A stretch of DNA of 64,000 nucleotides from Centroberyx gerrardi (Eukaryota; Chordata; Actinopteri; Beryciformes; Berycidae). The notes beneath the pieces are model-generated. The model searched no databases, was not told the DNA's origin, and saw only the letters and a program-made list of their open reading frames with translations. Positions 22,798 through 35,587 of this stretch are shown here, in pieces. Where the stretch lies: NCBI RefSeq assembly GCF_048128805.1, contig NC_136016.1, positions 4,766,501-4,830,500 of the forward strand, written 5' to 3'. Numbering within the stretch: position 1 is the first letter of the stretch; each line of letters begins with the position of its first letter. The position numbers were made by a program, and so were the translations under genes.

Positions 22798-25700
22798 ATG
22801 GAGCGGATGGAGTCGATGGAGCCGATCTCGGCGTACTACACCACGGCTTACCCGGAGATCCATCCCGGTAGCGCCCAAGGCTCCGCAGAGACCACCGACG
22901 ACCAGCCAAAGACTCCCCCCGCTCCGTTATACGACGAGGATTTAATGCACAAGGTATGACGAGTTGGTTGTTAATTATTATGCTTTTACATCCAGTCATT
23001 ACAGGACAGTTTTAAATACTTCATGCACAAATTCCGAACTTTGCAAGACTGGATTCTGGTGCTATCCACCTTACAAAAAGCAACAAACTGTAAAGCACTT
23101 TGAAATTAGATTTTTTTTTTGTACCCTTCAATATTTTAAAGCAATGAAAGCTCACATTTTCTGTGATGCTTATGATTACTTTTTATAACGTACAGTATGT
23201 CCCTGTACGTTGCTCCGTGCGCTCTCCGCGGTGCTGATCTTGATGCAGATTAGTTGGTCGCTTTCCAGGCTTGTTACGCGTCATATCTGCCCAAACACAT
23301 CATTTCCTCTATATTGGGTGGTCACTTTTTAAGGCTCCTGCTGTTCCCCTTACTTCTATCAACTTACTGCTTCATTAGGGTCAGCAGGGCGGGACGGGGC
23401 TTCCTTCGATTATAAGACCCGGGTCCACGTCCAGCATCCACCCACTGACTAGTTTAAATAGGTTTGAGGTTTTATTGTGTCATTTACATTCGCAGCTCCA
23501 CAGATTGAGGGTCATGTAGAGCAAGTTTTGTATTTGGTCATTACATTCCCACCTTTTGTAAACTCATGTTTCCTTTATTTGTTTGAATATTGTGTGTCAA
23601 TATCGGTTTATGATCCAGTGGTAAAGATCATAAGGTTAGGATGGCAGGGTGGCCTATTATCGAGTAAACCAGGCATTGGTCATACCCAGGTTAAGATCTT
23701 ATTAAGCTGATTACATGAACCTTTGATACTCTGTGGTTGAGTCTCCTTGATGCCATGAATAAACCAGTTAACAGACTGTTCCCCTTCAGTAATAGTTGCT
23801 CACCTCCATACATGGGAAAGAATAGATGACCCCATTAGAAATCTGTGCAGTCCTCTTGAAACTCCTGACTCCTGACTATCAAAATGTACCCATAACTCTA
23901 TATGGGTTTGAGTTTGCACAGACAGCGAAAACCAAAAGTGAAAGGAGTAGCAATAACCTTAATATGGGAGTAAGTCAGGCATCCGAGTTTCTCATATTTG
24001 GTGTATGAGCTTGCTGGAGTTAGTCTGAGTTATGTGTTGACCCAAAGGATACTACCATCCTGCAGAATACGAGACAGTAGTGTACTACTAGTCTGCAACT
24101 TTTCACATTTCCCATAGTTCACTGTGTTACTGATAGGATGACATAAAATGCACCAAGAAAACTGTTCACAACATGCCGCATTTCTGCATAAGTTATCGCA
24201 CATTAATAATAATAATGATAATAATAACCTTTATTTGTATAGCACCTTTCATACACAACATGCAGCTCAAAGTGCTTTACATCAATAAAAGCCAGATAAA
24301 AGACATAAAAGATAAAATTCATATAAAAGAACAAGCAAAATGCATTGCATTAAAATAATCAAATCAAGTAAAATAGAAAGATAAAAGAACACAACAAATA
24401 CTCCCACTTTTAGATACACATTGTGAGTGAACCCATATGTTTTTCTTTAATTTTCTTTTCCCCTGTCCTTCCTGATTCTACTCTTGATCTGATATTTACA
24501 TCAGATCTCACTGCCTAAGGCAGAGGAGAATCATAAATTTAGAATATTAGAATAATTAGCTAATTATACATTAGAATAATTAGCTACGTTTCCACACTAA
24601 TGGAGCTATTAATGCAGCCTATTAGCTAATGCATTGCTCTGCGCTGCCTACTGTTAGCAATTAGACAGCGTGTCCCATTATGCCCTTTTAAGTGCTTTGG
24701 AACTCTTGCACCCTTGTGAATTCACACAAACAGGCTGAGCACTTCAGCACCAGTGAACCAAAGTTCCAGAGTCTGGGCATTGGGATTCAGCCATTGACTT
24801 CCCTACCGGCTCCAGTGGTATTGTGCAGCTGACCCCGACCTCTGACCTCCCTGTGGAGAAGAGAGAATTTTCCTTCGCGGATCAATTAAATGTCATATCG
24901 CATTACCTTACGAAGCTGCAGCGCGATATCATCTCCAGTGCAGTGTGACTGGGGCAAGCTGTCTCAATCAAGGTTTGCGTTTCATTATATTTTGCCATTG
25001 GTCTGTAATGCCCTACTTCCGTTTGCCAAGCTGCACTCTTTGTAAATATAGGTCACTGGGGGAAAGCAGTGCAGCGAGACTTTGATTTCTTTCCAGGCGC
25101 TAATGTGGTAATTAACTAATTACATGATGTTAAATTGAATCTAATTTTCCATTTGTCTGATGATTATGTTGTGAGTAAATTTGATCAGTGGGCTTATAAT
25201 CTGCACATAGACACTATCTGCTACAATCACAATGCACTTCAACTAAAGTGTCACAAGTGCTTATTGTGCATCAGGCCAAGGCTGCTGCTGAGTGACTTTC
25301 TGTCATTAGCCTGGGTTTGGTACAAACTGAGCTTTCCCATATAGGCTAATGGTCCCATGGGACAAAAACCGGTTTAGTCTAATGTAACCACTGTGCACTT
25401 TGACCAGCTGCCCCTTAATTGCCATGGGAGCACTACTTCTATGTGTGTCAGTGAAGACAGAAAGAGAGAGAGTGTTGCATTGTGAGGGGAGCAGGTGTTT
25501 TGTCGGGGGGTAAAGTCTAACAATACAAGCTGTCCTTTCGCATGAGTCACAAATAGTAGGTTCAGATAAACAGCATGAACGAGGCAATCTGTCCAATCTG
25601 CCCGTTCTGCTCCCCCATGGTCCTCGGTCTGACTGATTTTTAGCCATGCAGCACTGACTACTCTCTCTTTCATTTTCTTTCCCTTTTCTTTCCTCGTAGG

Positions 25701-26239
25701 TGCAGTAGCTTTTTTCTCACTTCACACCCTCTCTTTCCCCTGAAGAGTTATGCCTACACACCAAAAAAAGGACGTTCTTTAGTTAGCATTTTTTGGTTAG
25801 GGTAGTGACCCAAAAGAGCTGATTTGTTAAAATAAGTTAAAAACTGGTAAATCAGAATAAATAACCCAGTGTGGTTCTTAAAAAGTTCCTTTAATACTAC
25901 TGATTTGGAGCATGTCATACATTCTTAAAAGGTTCTTCATGGCACCGAAAATGGTTCTGCTATGGTATAAGCTCTATATTCTAGTATAGTATAGAATGCT
26001 TTTTATTGGAGTGTATACATATTCTCTTTTTCTCTGGATCACCACACACACACACATACACACACACGCACTACTTTACATCCAGTTTAAACGCTTGTGA
26101 GCTTCTAGGACTTCTGGTTCTATGTGTTGCTTTTATGGAAGCTTCCTTCTCCATAAGAACAACTGGGGCTCCAGCAGGAAGGATGGAAATTCACTGGCAG
26201 TTAACAAGCTTCTCGTGAGCCCTGGAGATTAATCAAATC

Positions 26240-26334
<95 letters not shown>

Positions 26335-26491
26335 TCATCGTCACCGTCTACATCATCCACGTCAAATTCCCGAACATCTGCGGTGCTTCCACCTAATTGC
26401 CTCCAGTCTCCGAGGCAGGCTCACTTCCCAGCTAACCCCCTGTTACCACGGTAACAGCATCATACCCCTATCCCACACACACACACACCAT

Positions 26492-26529
<38 letters not shown>

Positions 26530-29500
26530 GATTTAATGGGTTGTCAGTCATGTCCGAGCGACAGATGCATTAATGTTGGATGAGGATTAGATTAAATACT
26601 AATACTTCTGTTGGATTGCAGTATATATAAGTCATGCCTACTGTATGTGCGACATTGTAATTATTCTTTCCATTTTTAACCTGCTTTAAATAAAGCTGAA
26701 CCCGTCTCGCCAGACTATTACGCCTCCAAGTCTCCCGAAAGCCTTGAAGGTTTTATTGCTTTTCATAAGTGACTAAACATAGAGATCTTTGTGAAACACA
26801 TTTATTGTCTTCTCTCTCAACGGAGAGCATGTGAAAGCCAGAATAACTTATTATTGAAGTTATTGGCAAAGCCCGAGTAAACTTGATATGGATATTCAGC
26901 TCGAATCGGGCGACTGTTCTCATCCCTTGGCGCGAATCCATTATCTGGCGACGCAGGCGGCTCGCATAAGTGCAACAATCCATATTTTATTCACAGCTGA
27001 GGTGTGAAGCTTTTCTCTTAAAACAGAGAAAGCCACTGAAATCCCCTCTAAATGCTGAGATCAAAGGGAGTCGGTAAAACTTGTAACAGGGCTGTTGGGA
27101 AAAGCTGTTCCAGCATCCCAACACTCAGTAATACTAACACTAATCCTTCCCTCTCTCCGTCTTTATCTCTCTCTCTCTCTGCCTCTCTCAATCTCAGTAG
27201 TGTTTATTCATAAAAGCGTTAAGCCGAAACTGAGTTACAGTTGAACCCGATGCCCGCGTACGCCGACGACTACATTTTATCCCTTGCTAAAAAAAAAAAA
27301 ACGTGACTTTTGACTTTCTTGTCTTGTTTAATGAGAAATAAAGATCCTCAGCCTGCATTTTCAGTAGCGAAACTCACACAAAGCCTCTTGAGAGCGGCTC
27401 AGTTCAGGTGACCTTGTGTCTCATTGGACCTCAGTATGACTTTCCCACATAAATGTACAAATGAAACGCCCGGGCTGCAGAAGATGAAGTATTGACCACT
27501 GGTCCCTGGTGGCTAACTTGGATGCTGTCTGATGCTGCGTTTCATTCATTTCATTGCCTGAAGGTGATCCCCTTCAGCTTGTGAGTCACACTCTATTACT
27601 GGTGCACTGTCAAGCTCTTTGTCGAGGAAGCGCTATTTGAGTCGCTCGCACGCACAAACACTCAAGTTGACGCAGACGCTGACTCACAATTTGAAATGAT
27701 ATAACTGGCTGCTATAGGGTTTGACTGATATGGGTTTTTGAAGGCTGATACAGACACAGATATGTTTTGGATTGAAGCTGCTGATAGCTGATACTTTCTG
27801 CTGATATTCAGTATCTTTAAAGTTGACCTTTTTCTTGCAAAGAAAAAAGCCCTAAAAATGAAAAGGATTCAGTGTTTCTCCCCAGAGTTTTATTCTTGTC
27901 AAAAAAAGCATTTAGACCATCATGGGACACTAAAACTCTCTCAGGATACTACTACTACTACTACTACTAGTACTACTACTAATAATAATAATAATAAAAT
28001 GTATTTGTGCATACTTGTATAGAATCTGATCAAAATATCATAGTAGAATCAATTCATGTTAAGGGCTTCCCATAGACACCCAGTGTAGTATTGATCAATT
28101 CTACAGTAAATAATGAATCAAACTGCATCATATCCATCATATCAGAGGTGGACCACACTGACTGGACCTGATAATAAAAGAAAAATGTCAGGCCAATATA
28201 TCAACAAAGCAGTCTATTGTTCTAAACCTACCAGGTGCATACACTGTGTCTGATGTTCAGGCCCACACACACACACACACACACACACACTGATGTGACT
28301 GCTGTGCTGTATGTGTGTGTGTGTTTATCTGGCAGACGATCCTGGTCGGGGACAGCGGAGTGGGAAAGACATCTCTACTGGTGCAGTTTGACCAGGGCAA
28401 GTTCATCCCTGGCTCCTTCTCTGCTACAGTGGGCATCGGCTTCACGGTGTGTGTGTGTATTTTTATGTAGATGCAAGCAGCTAGTACAAATGACTACATT
28501 ACTCAATTGTTAATCTGTCTCGACTCTAACTTCCTCTGCTTTTCCTCTCCCTTCAGAATAAAGTGGTGACTGTTGACAACGTAAAGGTGAAACTGCAGGT
28601 CAGTAAATCATTTCCAGTGAAAACTTGACATGCTTTCACAATAGTAGCCTATTGTTCAGGCGCTGGCCTTGTTTCCGCTCGGGCACCAGCGATTTCCTAA
28701 GGCTCTAAATGAAAAACGGTTTCATAAGAACTGCAAAAGCCTGAGCGTGCAATCACTTGTCTTTCTCTGTTTCAGATTTGGGACACGGCGGGCCAAGAAA
28801 GGTTCAGGAGTGTCACGCATGCATATTACAGAGATGCACAGGGTGAGAGGAATAGATAATACTCAAAATTATCAATTCACAGCCATACTTTTACCCAGGA
28901 AGATTACTGAAGTAGGGAAATACAGTCATTCATCCCTTTTTGTTGACTCTTTCTCCAAAGCCTTGTTCCTCCTGTACGACATCACCAGCAAATCGTCCTT
29001 TGACAACATCAGGGTAAGTCAGCCTGGACAAATGGGCAATTGAGGAAATAGCCTTCAATGAAAACCAATATGAATGTGTGTGTGTGTGTGTGTGTGTGTT
29101 TACCTGCCTTCAAGGCTTTATAATCAACACACTTTCTCTCTCTGTCTGCTTCTCTATCTTTCTTGTATTAGGCATGGTTAACAGAGATCCATGAGTATGC
29201 ACACAGGGACGTAGTCATCATGTTGCTGGGCAACAAGGTGAGGAAGGATTGTTTGAGAGGCACGGGCAAGTGGAGGAAAGAGCGAGAAGAAAATAGTGAA
29301 TTGGAGAGACGTGATCTCGACGAAACCCGACTGGACAACTGGGGTTTCATATGATAGGAGACACACATGCTAAGGCACAGATGTATTCTCATTCACATTT
29401 ATGTGAGATGGAACTTGAGTGATTCCCCATGGAGAAATTGGACGGTTGCAGTAGCAAAATCATAATAGGATACAGAAAAGGAATAAGCAAATCAGGGTAT

Positions 29501-31544
29501 TAAACATAAGCTTTGACATACAAATGAAAGAAACATAATCTGTGTGTCAAGTCTGGAAATATTGCTGGGTTTCCCATCATACACAGTATATTGTTATGGT
29601 GCATTTTTAACCTTGCAAGATGCAATATCCCAATACATAAAGGCTTTTTCATATTTTCAGAAAAGAGAGTTGCCTTGGAATTATTTTGATTCTTGTTTTG
29701 CCACAAAGTAGCCCTGATTTTCCTTATTCCAAGCCAAACCAGCCTTGCTTTCCATTTAGTGCATGTTTTATATTGGATCTAATCTGACCCAGGTCCTAAT
29801 CTGGTTTCTCTATCATGTTGTGACTCTCTCTGTCAGGCTGACATGGCCAGTGAAAGGGTGATCAGGAGGGATGAAGGAGAGAAGCTTGCCAGAGTGAGGA
29901 TTTTATTCATTACTCTATGACTGATAAGCATAAATGATACAGTTTATAGGAGTGTATCATTGCTCTGCTGTTCACTGTTGTTGCTCCCTGCTCTCCCATG
30001 TCTTCAGGAGTATTCCGTCCCATTCATGGAGACTAGTGCCAAGACCGGGGTCAACGTGGAGCTGGCTTTCAACGCTGTGGCCAAGTATGTTACAGGTTTC
30101 ATAAAATAAACACACAGCAACAAAAAAATTCAATAATTTATTGATAACAAATAATCATTCTTCCGCCAAGCAATGTAGTTCTTCAGCAACATTTAGCAGA
30201 ATGGTTGCCAAGCAACACACAGACGCAGACACAGACAATTTGTTTGGCGCAGTAATACTGATGTGATGCGGTCACAGGTGTGTGTTTATAGAGTATTTTA
30301 AAACGGCTTCGAACGCAGCTCAGCCAATCATAATTAAGGACCGGAACTATCCGTTTTATAATGGGCTTTTAACACTACAGCCAGTATAGTGTCAATTCAA
30401 TATGTTGTCTCTAAGTGTTGTTAATTAATTCAAAATGTGACTTTTGTCTGCTGGTGTTTTTATGGAGCACAGCATGGATTATTAAATGCCATGAAAGGAT
30501 TTTCTGCTTCTTTTTGATGTTTAGTAGTGTGTGGGTAGAAACTAATGATGTAAAAACTGCCGGATAATATAATAACTTGTCTAAATGTAATAAAATCATC
30601 TCCCTCTAAATGTGTTGAAAATGTAATGAAACTTATGAATGTAATAAATTACAGAACATAATTATATTAACTGGCCATAAGGTGTAATGAGGTGATGTAA
30701 CATATTTTTAACTGATGATGTAATATTTCATTCTTCTTATGAGTTATAACATAATTAGCCATTATTATTATTATGACATCATCAGTTAAAAATGTTACAT
30801 CCCTTATGAAATCATAATGGCTGTTTAATGTAATCGTATGATGTTATTATATTATCCAGTAATTTATTACATTAACATGTTTTATTACCTTTTCAACCAA
30901 TTTTACCTTATCTTGCAGTTATTACATTATCAGTTGCTTCAGGGCTTCCTCCTTTTTCTCTTCATATCTTTGCATTTTGCCATTTTCATGCCAACAAATG
31001 ACAAATATTCAGTGTTTCCCCCAGAATGTTATTCTTGTCAGGGTGGAAAAGTCTCCGAAACAGCATTTAGACCATCATGGGACACTAAATCTCTCCACTG
31101 AAACCCAGATTAATTAAATTCTTTTAAGGTTAGCAGCTCCTTAAGGCAGGGCGAGGCAGATTTCATTGCAGGTTTTACAGACTTTTGAATAAAATCCTCC
31201 CACACCACACTGGAATGACTTCTCTGCTTCAGACATATAAAAATAATAATTAAAACATATTGACTAGTTGATGACACTAACTGGCCCATATCTGATTTAT
31301 AATAAAAAGCCAATATCAGGCTGACAGGACAGCAAACTGATATATGGATCTAACCCTATAAGCATATTATGGGAGTCGATCATATGTTTGTGGATTAGTT
31401 ATAGGTTAATTGAAAAACCGTCTCTGTCTTTTCTGAAGGGAGCTGAAGCACCGGGCCGTCCAGCATCCCAGCGAACCCAAGTTCCAGATCCATGAATACA
31501 TTGAGTCACAGAAGGAGAAGTCAAGCTGCTGTAGCTACTTCTGA
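22798..31544 (+). CDS. rab37: RAB37, Rab-family small GTPase of secretory granules
   Basis: RAB37 is a GTP-switch protein of regulated exocytosis. Nine exons join in frame: 22798-22953, 28336-28446, 28557-28598, 28776-28842, 28961-29013, 29172-29237, 29837-29893, 30008-30084 and 31439-31544, giving 244 residues. The GTPase motifs are the P-loop GDSGVGKT (57-64), switch I ending ATVGIGF, WDTAGQE (105-111), NKAD (164-167) and ETSAK (192-196). The C-terminus CCSYF supplies the double cysteine for geranylgeranylation. IGFTNKVVTV, IWDTAGQ and [13 protein letters not shown] agree with RAB37 better than its close paralogue RAB26. The 52-residue first exon is an unusually long acidic N-terminus. I chose ATG 22798; ATGs at 22807 and 22816 are in frame, and the frame is open upstream to 22663, so the start is not certain. 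Confidence 0.93.
24190..24360 (+). repeat. Fish interspersed repeat (ACCTTTATTTGTATAGCACC type)
   Basis: After an AAT-rich run, ACCTTTATTTGTATAGCACC, then TTTCATACACAACATGCAGC and TCAAAGTGCTTTACATCAAT, is a pattern common in fish genomes and transcripts; class uncertain (SINE or LINE tail). Confidence 0.55.
24800..24900 (+). repeat. Short interspersed-repeat fragment
   Basis: CTCTGACCTCCCTGTGGA-like sequence with the preceding GCAGCTGACCCC is shared with 48590-48690. Confidence 0.4.
26242..26333. repeat. Compound (TC)n(AC)n microsatellite
   Basis: About 24 TC units followed by about 16 AC units. Confidence 0.95.
26473..26527. repeat. (CA)n ... (TG)n inverted dinucleotide repeats
   Basis: A CA run and a TG run separated by CCATCA can pair with each other as a hairpin. 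Confidence 0.85.
27715..28232 (+). repeat. GGGACACTAAA-family repeat, longest copy
   Basis: It begins TAGGGTTTGACTGATATGGG and ends with TATTGTTCTAAACCTA, imperfect inverted ends of hAT-like style. The core AGACCATCATGGGACACTAA is shared with the other copies. A CTA/AAT microsatellite interrupts it at 27953-27997. Confidence 0.65.
28263..28290. repeat. (CA)n microsatellite before RAB37 exon 2
   Basis: About 14 CA units, 45 bases upstream of the exon 28336 acceptor; a TG run lies between. Confidence 0.9.
29395..29540 (-). mobile_element. LINE 3' tail fragment, minus orientation
   Basis: GAACTTGAGTGATTCCCCATGG, then GAAATTGGACGGTTGCAGTAGC and ATAATAGGATACAG, matches the inverted tail at 21450-21560. 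Confidence 0.5.
30694..30801. repeat. Inverted repeat with 26-28 bp arms
   Basis: GATGTAACATATTTTTAACT plus GATGATGT at 30694-30721 is mirrored by ACATCATCAGTTAAAAATGT plus TACATC at 30776-30801, with one 2-base bulge. It lies in RAB37 intron 8 within an AT-rich repeat. Confidence 0.75.
30985..31362 (+). repeat. GGGACACTAAA-family repeat, RAB37 intron 8
   Basis: AGTGTTTCCCCCAGAATGTT, ATTCTTGTCAGGGTGGAAAA and ACCATCATGGGACACTAAAT match the other copies. It ends near GATCTAACCCTATAA. Confidence 0.7.
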
Positions 31545-31987
31545 ATCTCACCTCCTCGTTCCCGTCCTCCTCTCCTCCACTCCTCCTCCGCTCCTCCTCC
31601 CATCACTCTGAACGAACAGACGGACTGACAGAGACACGCTGGGAGCAATTTGTGCAGACATAAAGGAGGAGGAGAAGGCCCTCGAAACTCATTGCTGCTC
31701 CCAAAATATGACAGTTAGTCCTTCCAAGATTAAAAGCCAAAAGTTGATCAATGGAGCAATCCAACGCTGAAGCCTGTTCTATATGCCAGATGCAGGGATG
31801 TACGGAGGGTAAACCCTACCAAAACTCAGACCTACATTTTTATTTGCAAAATAGAGTTTACCCATATTTTTATGTCGACATGAATCTTTATGAGGGAAAT
31901 TCATAGTATACATCATAGTAAATAGTATCAAAGTGGTTTAAGATGTAAGAAGACAGAGCCTTTTAAGGAAAAAAAAACATAAATTAA

Positions 31988-32436
31988 AGGTCCCATATCA
32001 TGTAAAGCAGGATTCCCCTTGCCTCTGTGATTATAAAGGAGTTGGATGTGCTATCTAAACATGGTGAAAGTATCAAAACGCACGGTCGCCAACTAAATCC
32101 ACACAATCCATATTAGAAAAGCGAGCCTCTAGCGGTTGAGCGGTTGTCATTGTTTATTACCGGAGAGTTTTCCCTACCTGTAGCTGCCGGGCTGCGGTGT
32201 CTCACATTTCACTCTTGAAACAGTTAGCCAATCAGAACAGAGGGTCGTTAATATTAATGAGCCTTAAAGACACAACGACAGAAACAGCCTGTTCTTGGTA
32301 AGGCTCAGAGAGATGCTGGAAAATGAACGTGAAAAAATGGATTGAGAGTGTTTTTGGTACATGACACCACACACACAGCTTTGAATGGACCTCAAGACAG
32401 AAAATAAAACACTGGAAAGTGTAGAATATGGGACCT
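31988..32436. mobile_element. TTAA-flanked MITE, 449 bp
   Basis: TTAA stands at 31984-31987 and 32437-32440. The ends AGGTCCCATAT and ATATGGGACCT are a perfect 11-base inverted repeat. The TTAA target is typical of piggyBac-type elements. No transposase frame is seen. Confidence 0.8.
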
Positions 32437-33717
32437 TTAATGCTTTTCTTGATTTTTGTTCACATTGGCGGTTGTTTGCCTTATGATGATCAGCGACTGG
32501 AAATTATACTTTACCCTCCTTCGTATTTTCCACTGCATCACTGGTAATATACAAACAAGGATGTCACAAAGAAACCAATCTGCAAGAGTGGAGGATGCTT
32601 ACAGAAGTAAGTGCGCCCACACAAAGCTGCCATAAGCTGGGAAAGAACACCGTCTCTGTTGTGTCGTTTTGAAGTACGCATTGTTTCCTGAAGCATCTTG
32701 AAAGTGGATTTCCATAAGCTTGGAAAAAATCATCTGCTGCTGCAAAACTCAAGTATCAAGTATCATGCAATGTACCGACCGGATCCAGACAAAGGCCATA
32801 CACTGTGTCATGGATACGACTCAGAGCCAAGTAAACGGAGTATATTCTGAATTTATGGAAGAATGCATTCAAGCTTTAACAATAAATGCTCTAAAAACAC
32901 ACAACTAGGATGTTTTGGTCATCTGAAAATGGGATTGATGCATTGGACCAAACAGAATATGAGCTACTTGTACATTTACAAACTATACATATTTTTTGAA
33001 GTGAAGGTTTCTAGTTGAAGTGTTTTGACATGTTGGCTGCATGTGGTTTTTTTTTACCCGAGAGCTTCTATTTTGCTGTATTTCTTTCATGGTTATGACT
33101 TTTCCGGGCTGATTATGAGCTTTATTTTGAAGGTCAGTTGCATGTTTACCGCATTGCATGGTATCAAATCTGTATGCAGTGCCTCCATAACATATGAAAC
33201 CCCTTTATATGCATCAAGATGAATGAAAATGCAGGACTAAATTCTAATTTGCATTTTGTAATTATATTTGAACTCGGTGCTCAGGGTTTAATTTTATTTT
33301 GAAAATCTAATATGGATAATATCTAATATGAGTCTTGTCTTGTGTCGCTCAACTGGCTGCTATATTAACACAGTGACATTGAAAATTACATGAGGCACTA
33401 ATGATGTCAATGCAACGGCTCCATGTTCAGGTTTGACTGTAATATGTCTGTTTACTAGTAAGCAAGTTTATGAACTACCATTTGACAACGGTATGCAATT
33501 ACAGGAGAAAAAAAAGCTCCTCTACAAATATTTCTACTGTTTGATAATTGTCAATTCTTTATGTGTTGAGTCAGTTCAGATTGATGCCTGCTGCAACAGT
33601 TTATATGAATCTAAATCTATTCAGATTGCAGCCATTTAGACCTTGTATACAGTGAGCTTTTATTTGTTGTCAGAATACCATTGCCAAAAGTTATCTTTGA
33701 TGTACTGTGTGCATAAA

Positions 33718-33723
33718 AATAAA
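33718..33723 (+). terminator. Possible distal RAB37 polyadenylation signal
   Basis: AATAAA occurs at 33718-33723 and another at 32881-32886, both downstream of the RAB37 stop at 31544. Either could end a long 3' UTR. If the distal one is used, the TTAA-flanked MITE at 31988-32436 is transcribed within the UTR. Confidence 0.3.
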
Positions 33724-33817
33724 CTATTTTTCAAAGTCAGGACGCTTTGTATGAACAGTAGTTTTTTTCACCGCTGTTGTCTGCCATGGTTACACCAGTG
33801 TGAATGTGTGTGTGAGT

Positions 33818-33851
<34 letters not shown>

Positions 33852-34671
33852 CACCAGAGGGCACTTGACACCTGGACCAGAGCTGATTTAGATCAGCTGC
33901 ATCTTATATATGCTTAGATTTGATTGGTTTAGGCTGAATCAGGTTTGTTTCGACTCACAAACACACATTTCCACTGGAAAAAAGACGATCGACAAAATTA
34001 AATAGAAACAGAAGCTTTTCCACTACTTTTTCACTAGCTTGTTTCCCTTTTTCTCAAATCAGATCACTGATTGGTCCTGTCACCTGTCAGCTAAGCAAAC
34101 TGTAACCAATCAAGCTGCATCAATCAACCCACAGTAAACTAGACTGAACATGAGGCAATATTGCCTTCAAAATAAAAGCATAAAGTTTGTACAGTACAAC
34201 ACAATTGCACCAAAATACTTAGTGGAATCAATACAGTAAATATGTAGTGAAACTATAGCTGTAAAACAAATACTAAAAGATCATATTGCATTATGTTGCA
34301 TAGAATTTTGTAATGAAAGAGTGCCCTTTAGACTGGCAGTTTTAAGGGTTAAAACATTTGATGACACTTGATGAAAGTCTATTTGAACCCATAGCAGTGG
34401 CACAAGTGCTCAAATAAATGGAGTGATATGTATCTAACAGTATTTTAATATTTTCATATCCATTTGCATAGCTGAACCATATTCACAGTCTGTAAACTTA
34501 TTTGTGAATTGGCAAGTTTGCAGTTTTGGATGTAAAAATATTTGTGATTTTCCATCTATTTGTGTAATGCCACGTTTCAGAGATGAGTTAAGCTAGCCAG
34601 AATAACCAATAACAGGCTTTATGGTTTGGGTGTCAAAATAAAAGCACAAAAGTGTAAAAAAAGAGATTTAA

Positions 34672-35122
34672 AGGAATAGTTCACCCAAAAATGAAAATTC
34701 TGTCATCATCTACTCACCCTCATGCCAGTTGAAACACAGGTGAAGTTTGTCCATATAACACACAGGGAGGTTGCCAGCACAACTCCATATCAGCCTTCTC
34801 CAAAACAACTGAAGTCAGTGGGGACCAGTTCTTCAGAGTTCCAAAAAGACCTATATTTACACCATAATTTAGTGCAAATCTTAACTACAGCTGATTGATT
34901 TGCAACAAATAATGGTGTATAGGTATTTCTATTCACAGTGTGATTGTTTGGCTGTTTTTGTTTTGGAACTCTGAACTGACTTCAGTTGTTTTGGAGAAGG
35001 CTGCTACGAAGTTGTGCTGGCAACCTCCCTGTGTGTTATATGGACTAACAAATTTCACCTGTGTTTCATTTGGCATGAGGGTGAGTAGATGATGATTTTT
35101 TATTTTTGGGTGAACTATTCCT
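34672..35122. mobile_element. TTAA-flanked foldback MITE, 451 bp
   Basis: TTAA stands at 34668-34671 and 35123-35126. The ends AGGAATAGTTCACCC and GGGTGAACTATTCCT are perfect inverted repeats, and the similarity continues inward for about 150 bases per arm (CTCACCCTCATGCCA, GGAGGTTGCCAGCACAACT, CCTTCTCCAAAACAACTGAA). This end sequence is one of the commonest in fish genomes. Confidence 0.85.
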
Positions 35123-35587
35123 TTAAACTAATTTATTTTTTATTTCATCATTAAACCCAACAAGGAGAACTCAGATTCATGTTTGATGTCCTAACAACGT
35201 TAGAAAGTATCACATATTATGCACCATTTTAACTACAAATGCTGCATATTATTACACTGCACAGCAGCTATAATGAACACAAGCTAAATTGGACCCTGCA
35301 CAATTCACCTTTCATAATGTTGCTACACAAAATCTATGGCAAAATATTCCTATACACCTGTGCATTAACAACACATTCAAGTTTAATTAATTTAATTATG
35401 GATGCAGAAAAATGAGCCATGCTTAATAGACAATCATAACAATTATAAGGGATGTGCACACTTACCACTGTATTTTAGTTTCTGTTTTTATATGTCGAAC
35501 TTGAGTAACCTAACCCTTTATTTGTATCTTGGTTTTGGCAGCTATTAAATGTGAAAGTAAAAGAACGTCTGATTTAATAACAAAAAA

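Larger units (their letters stand above)
22954..28335 (+). other. RAB37 intron 1, about 5.4 kb
   Basis: No further coding exon found. It contains a SINE/LINE fragment (24190-24360), a short repeat fragment (24800-24900), (TC)n(AC)n and TG microsatellites (26240-26530) and a GGGACACTAAA-family repeat (27715-28232). Confidence 0.6.
31545..35587. other. RAB37 3' UTR and downstream stretch
   Basis: No coding exon found. It holds the RAB37 3' UTR with candidate signals, two TTAA-flanked MITEs and a GA microsatellite at 33813-33850. Confidence 0.6.

Noticed and set aside
22798-31544. RAB26 instead of RAB37
   Set aside because: The WDTAGQ region reads IWDTAGQ and the NKAD block follows RDVVIMLLG, which fit RAB37; RAB26 differs at these points as I know it.
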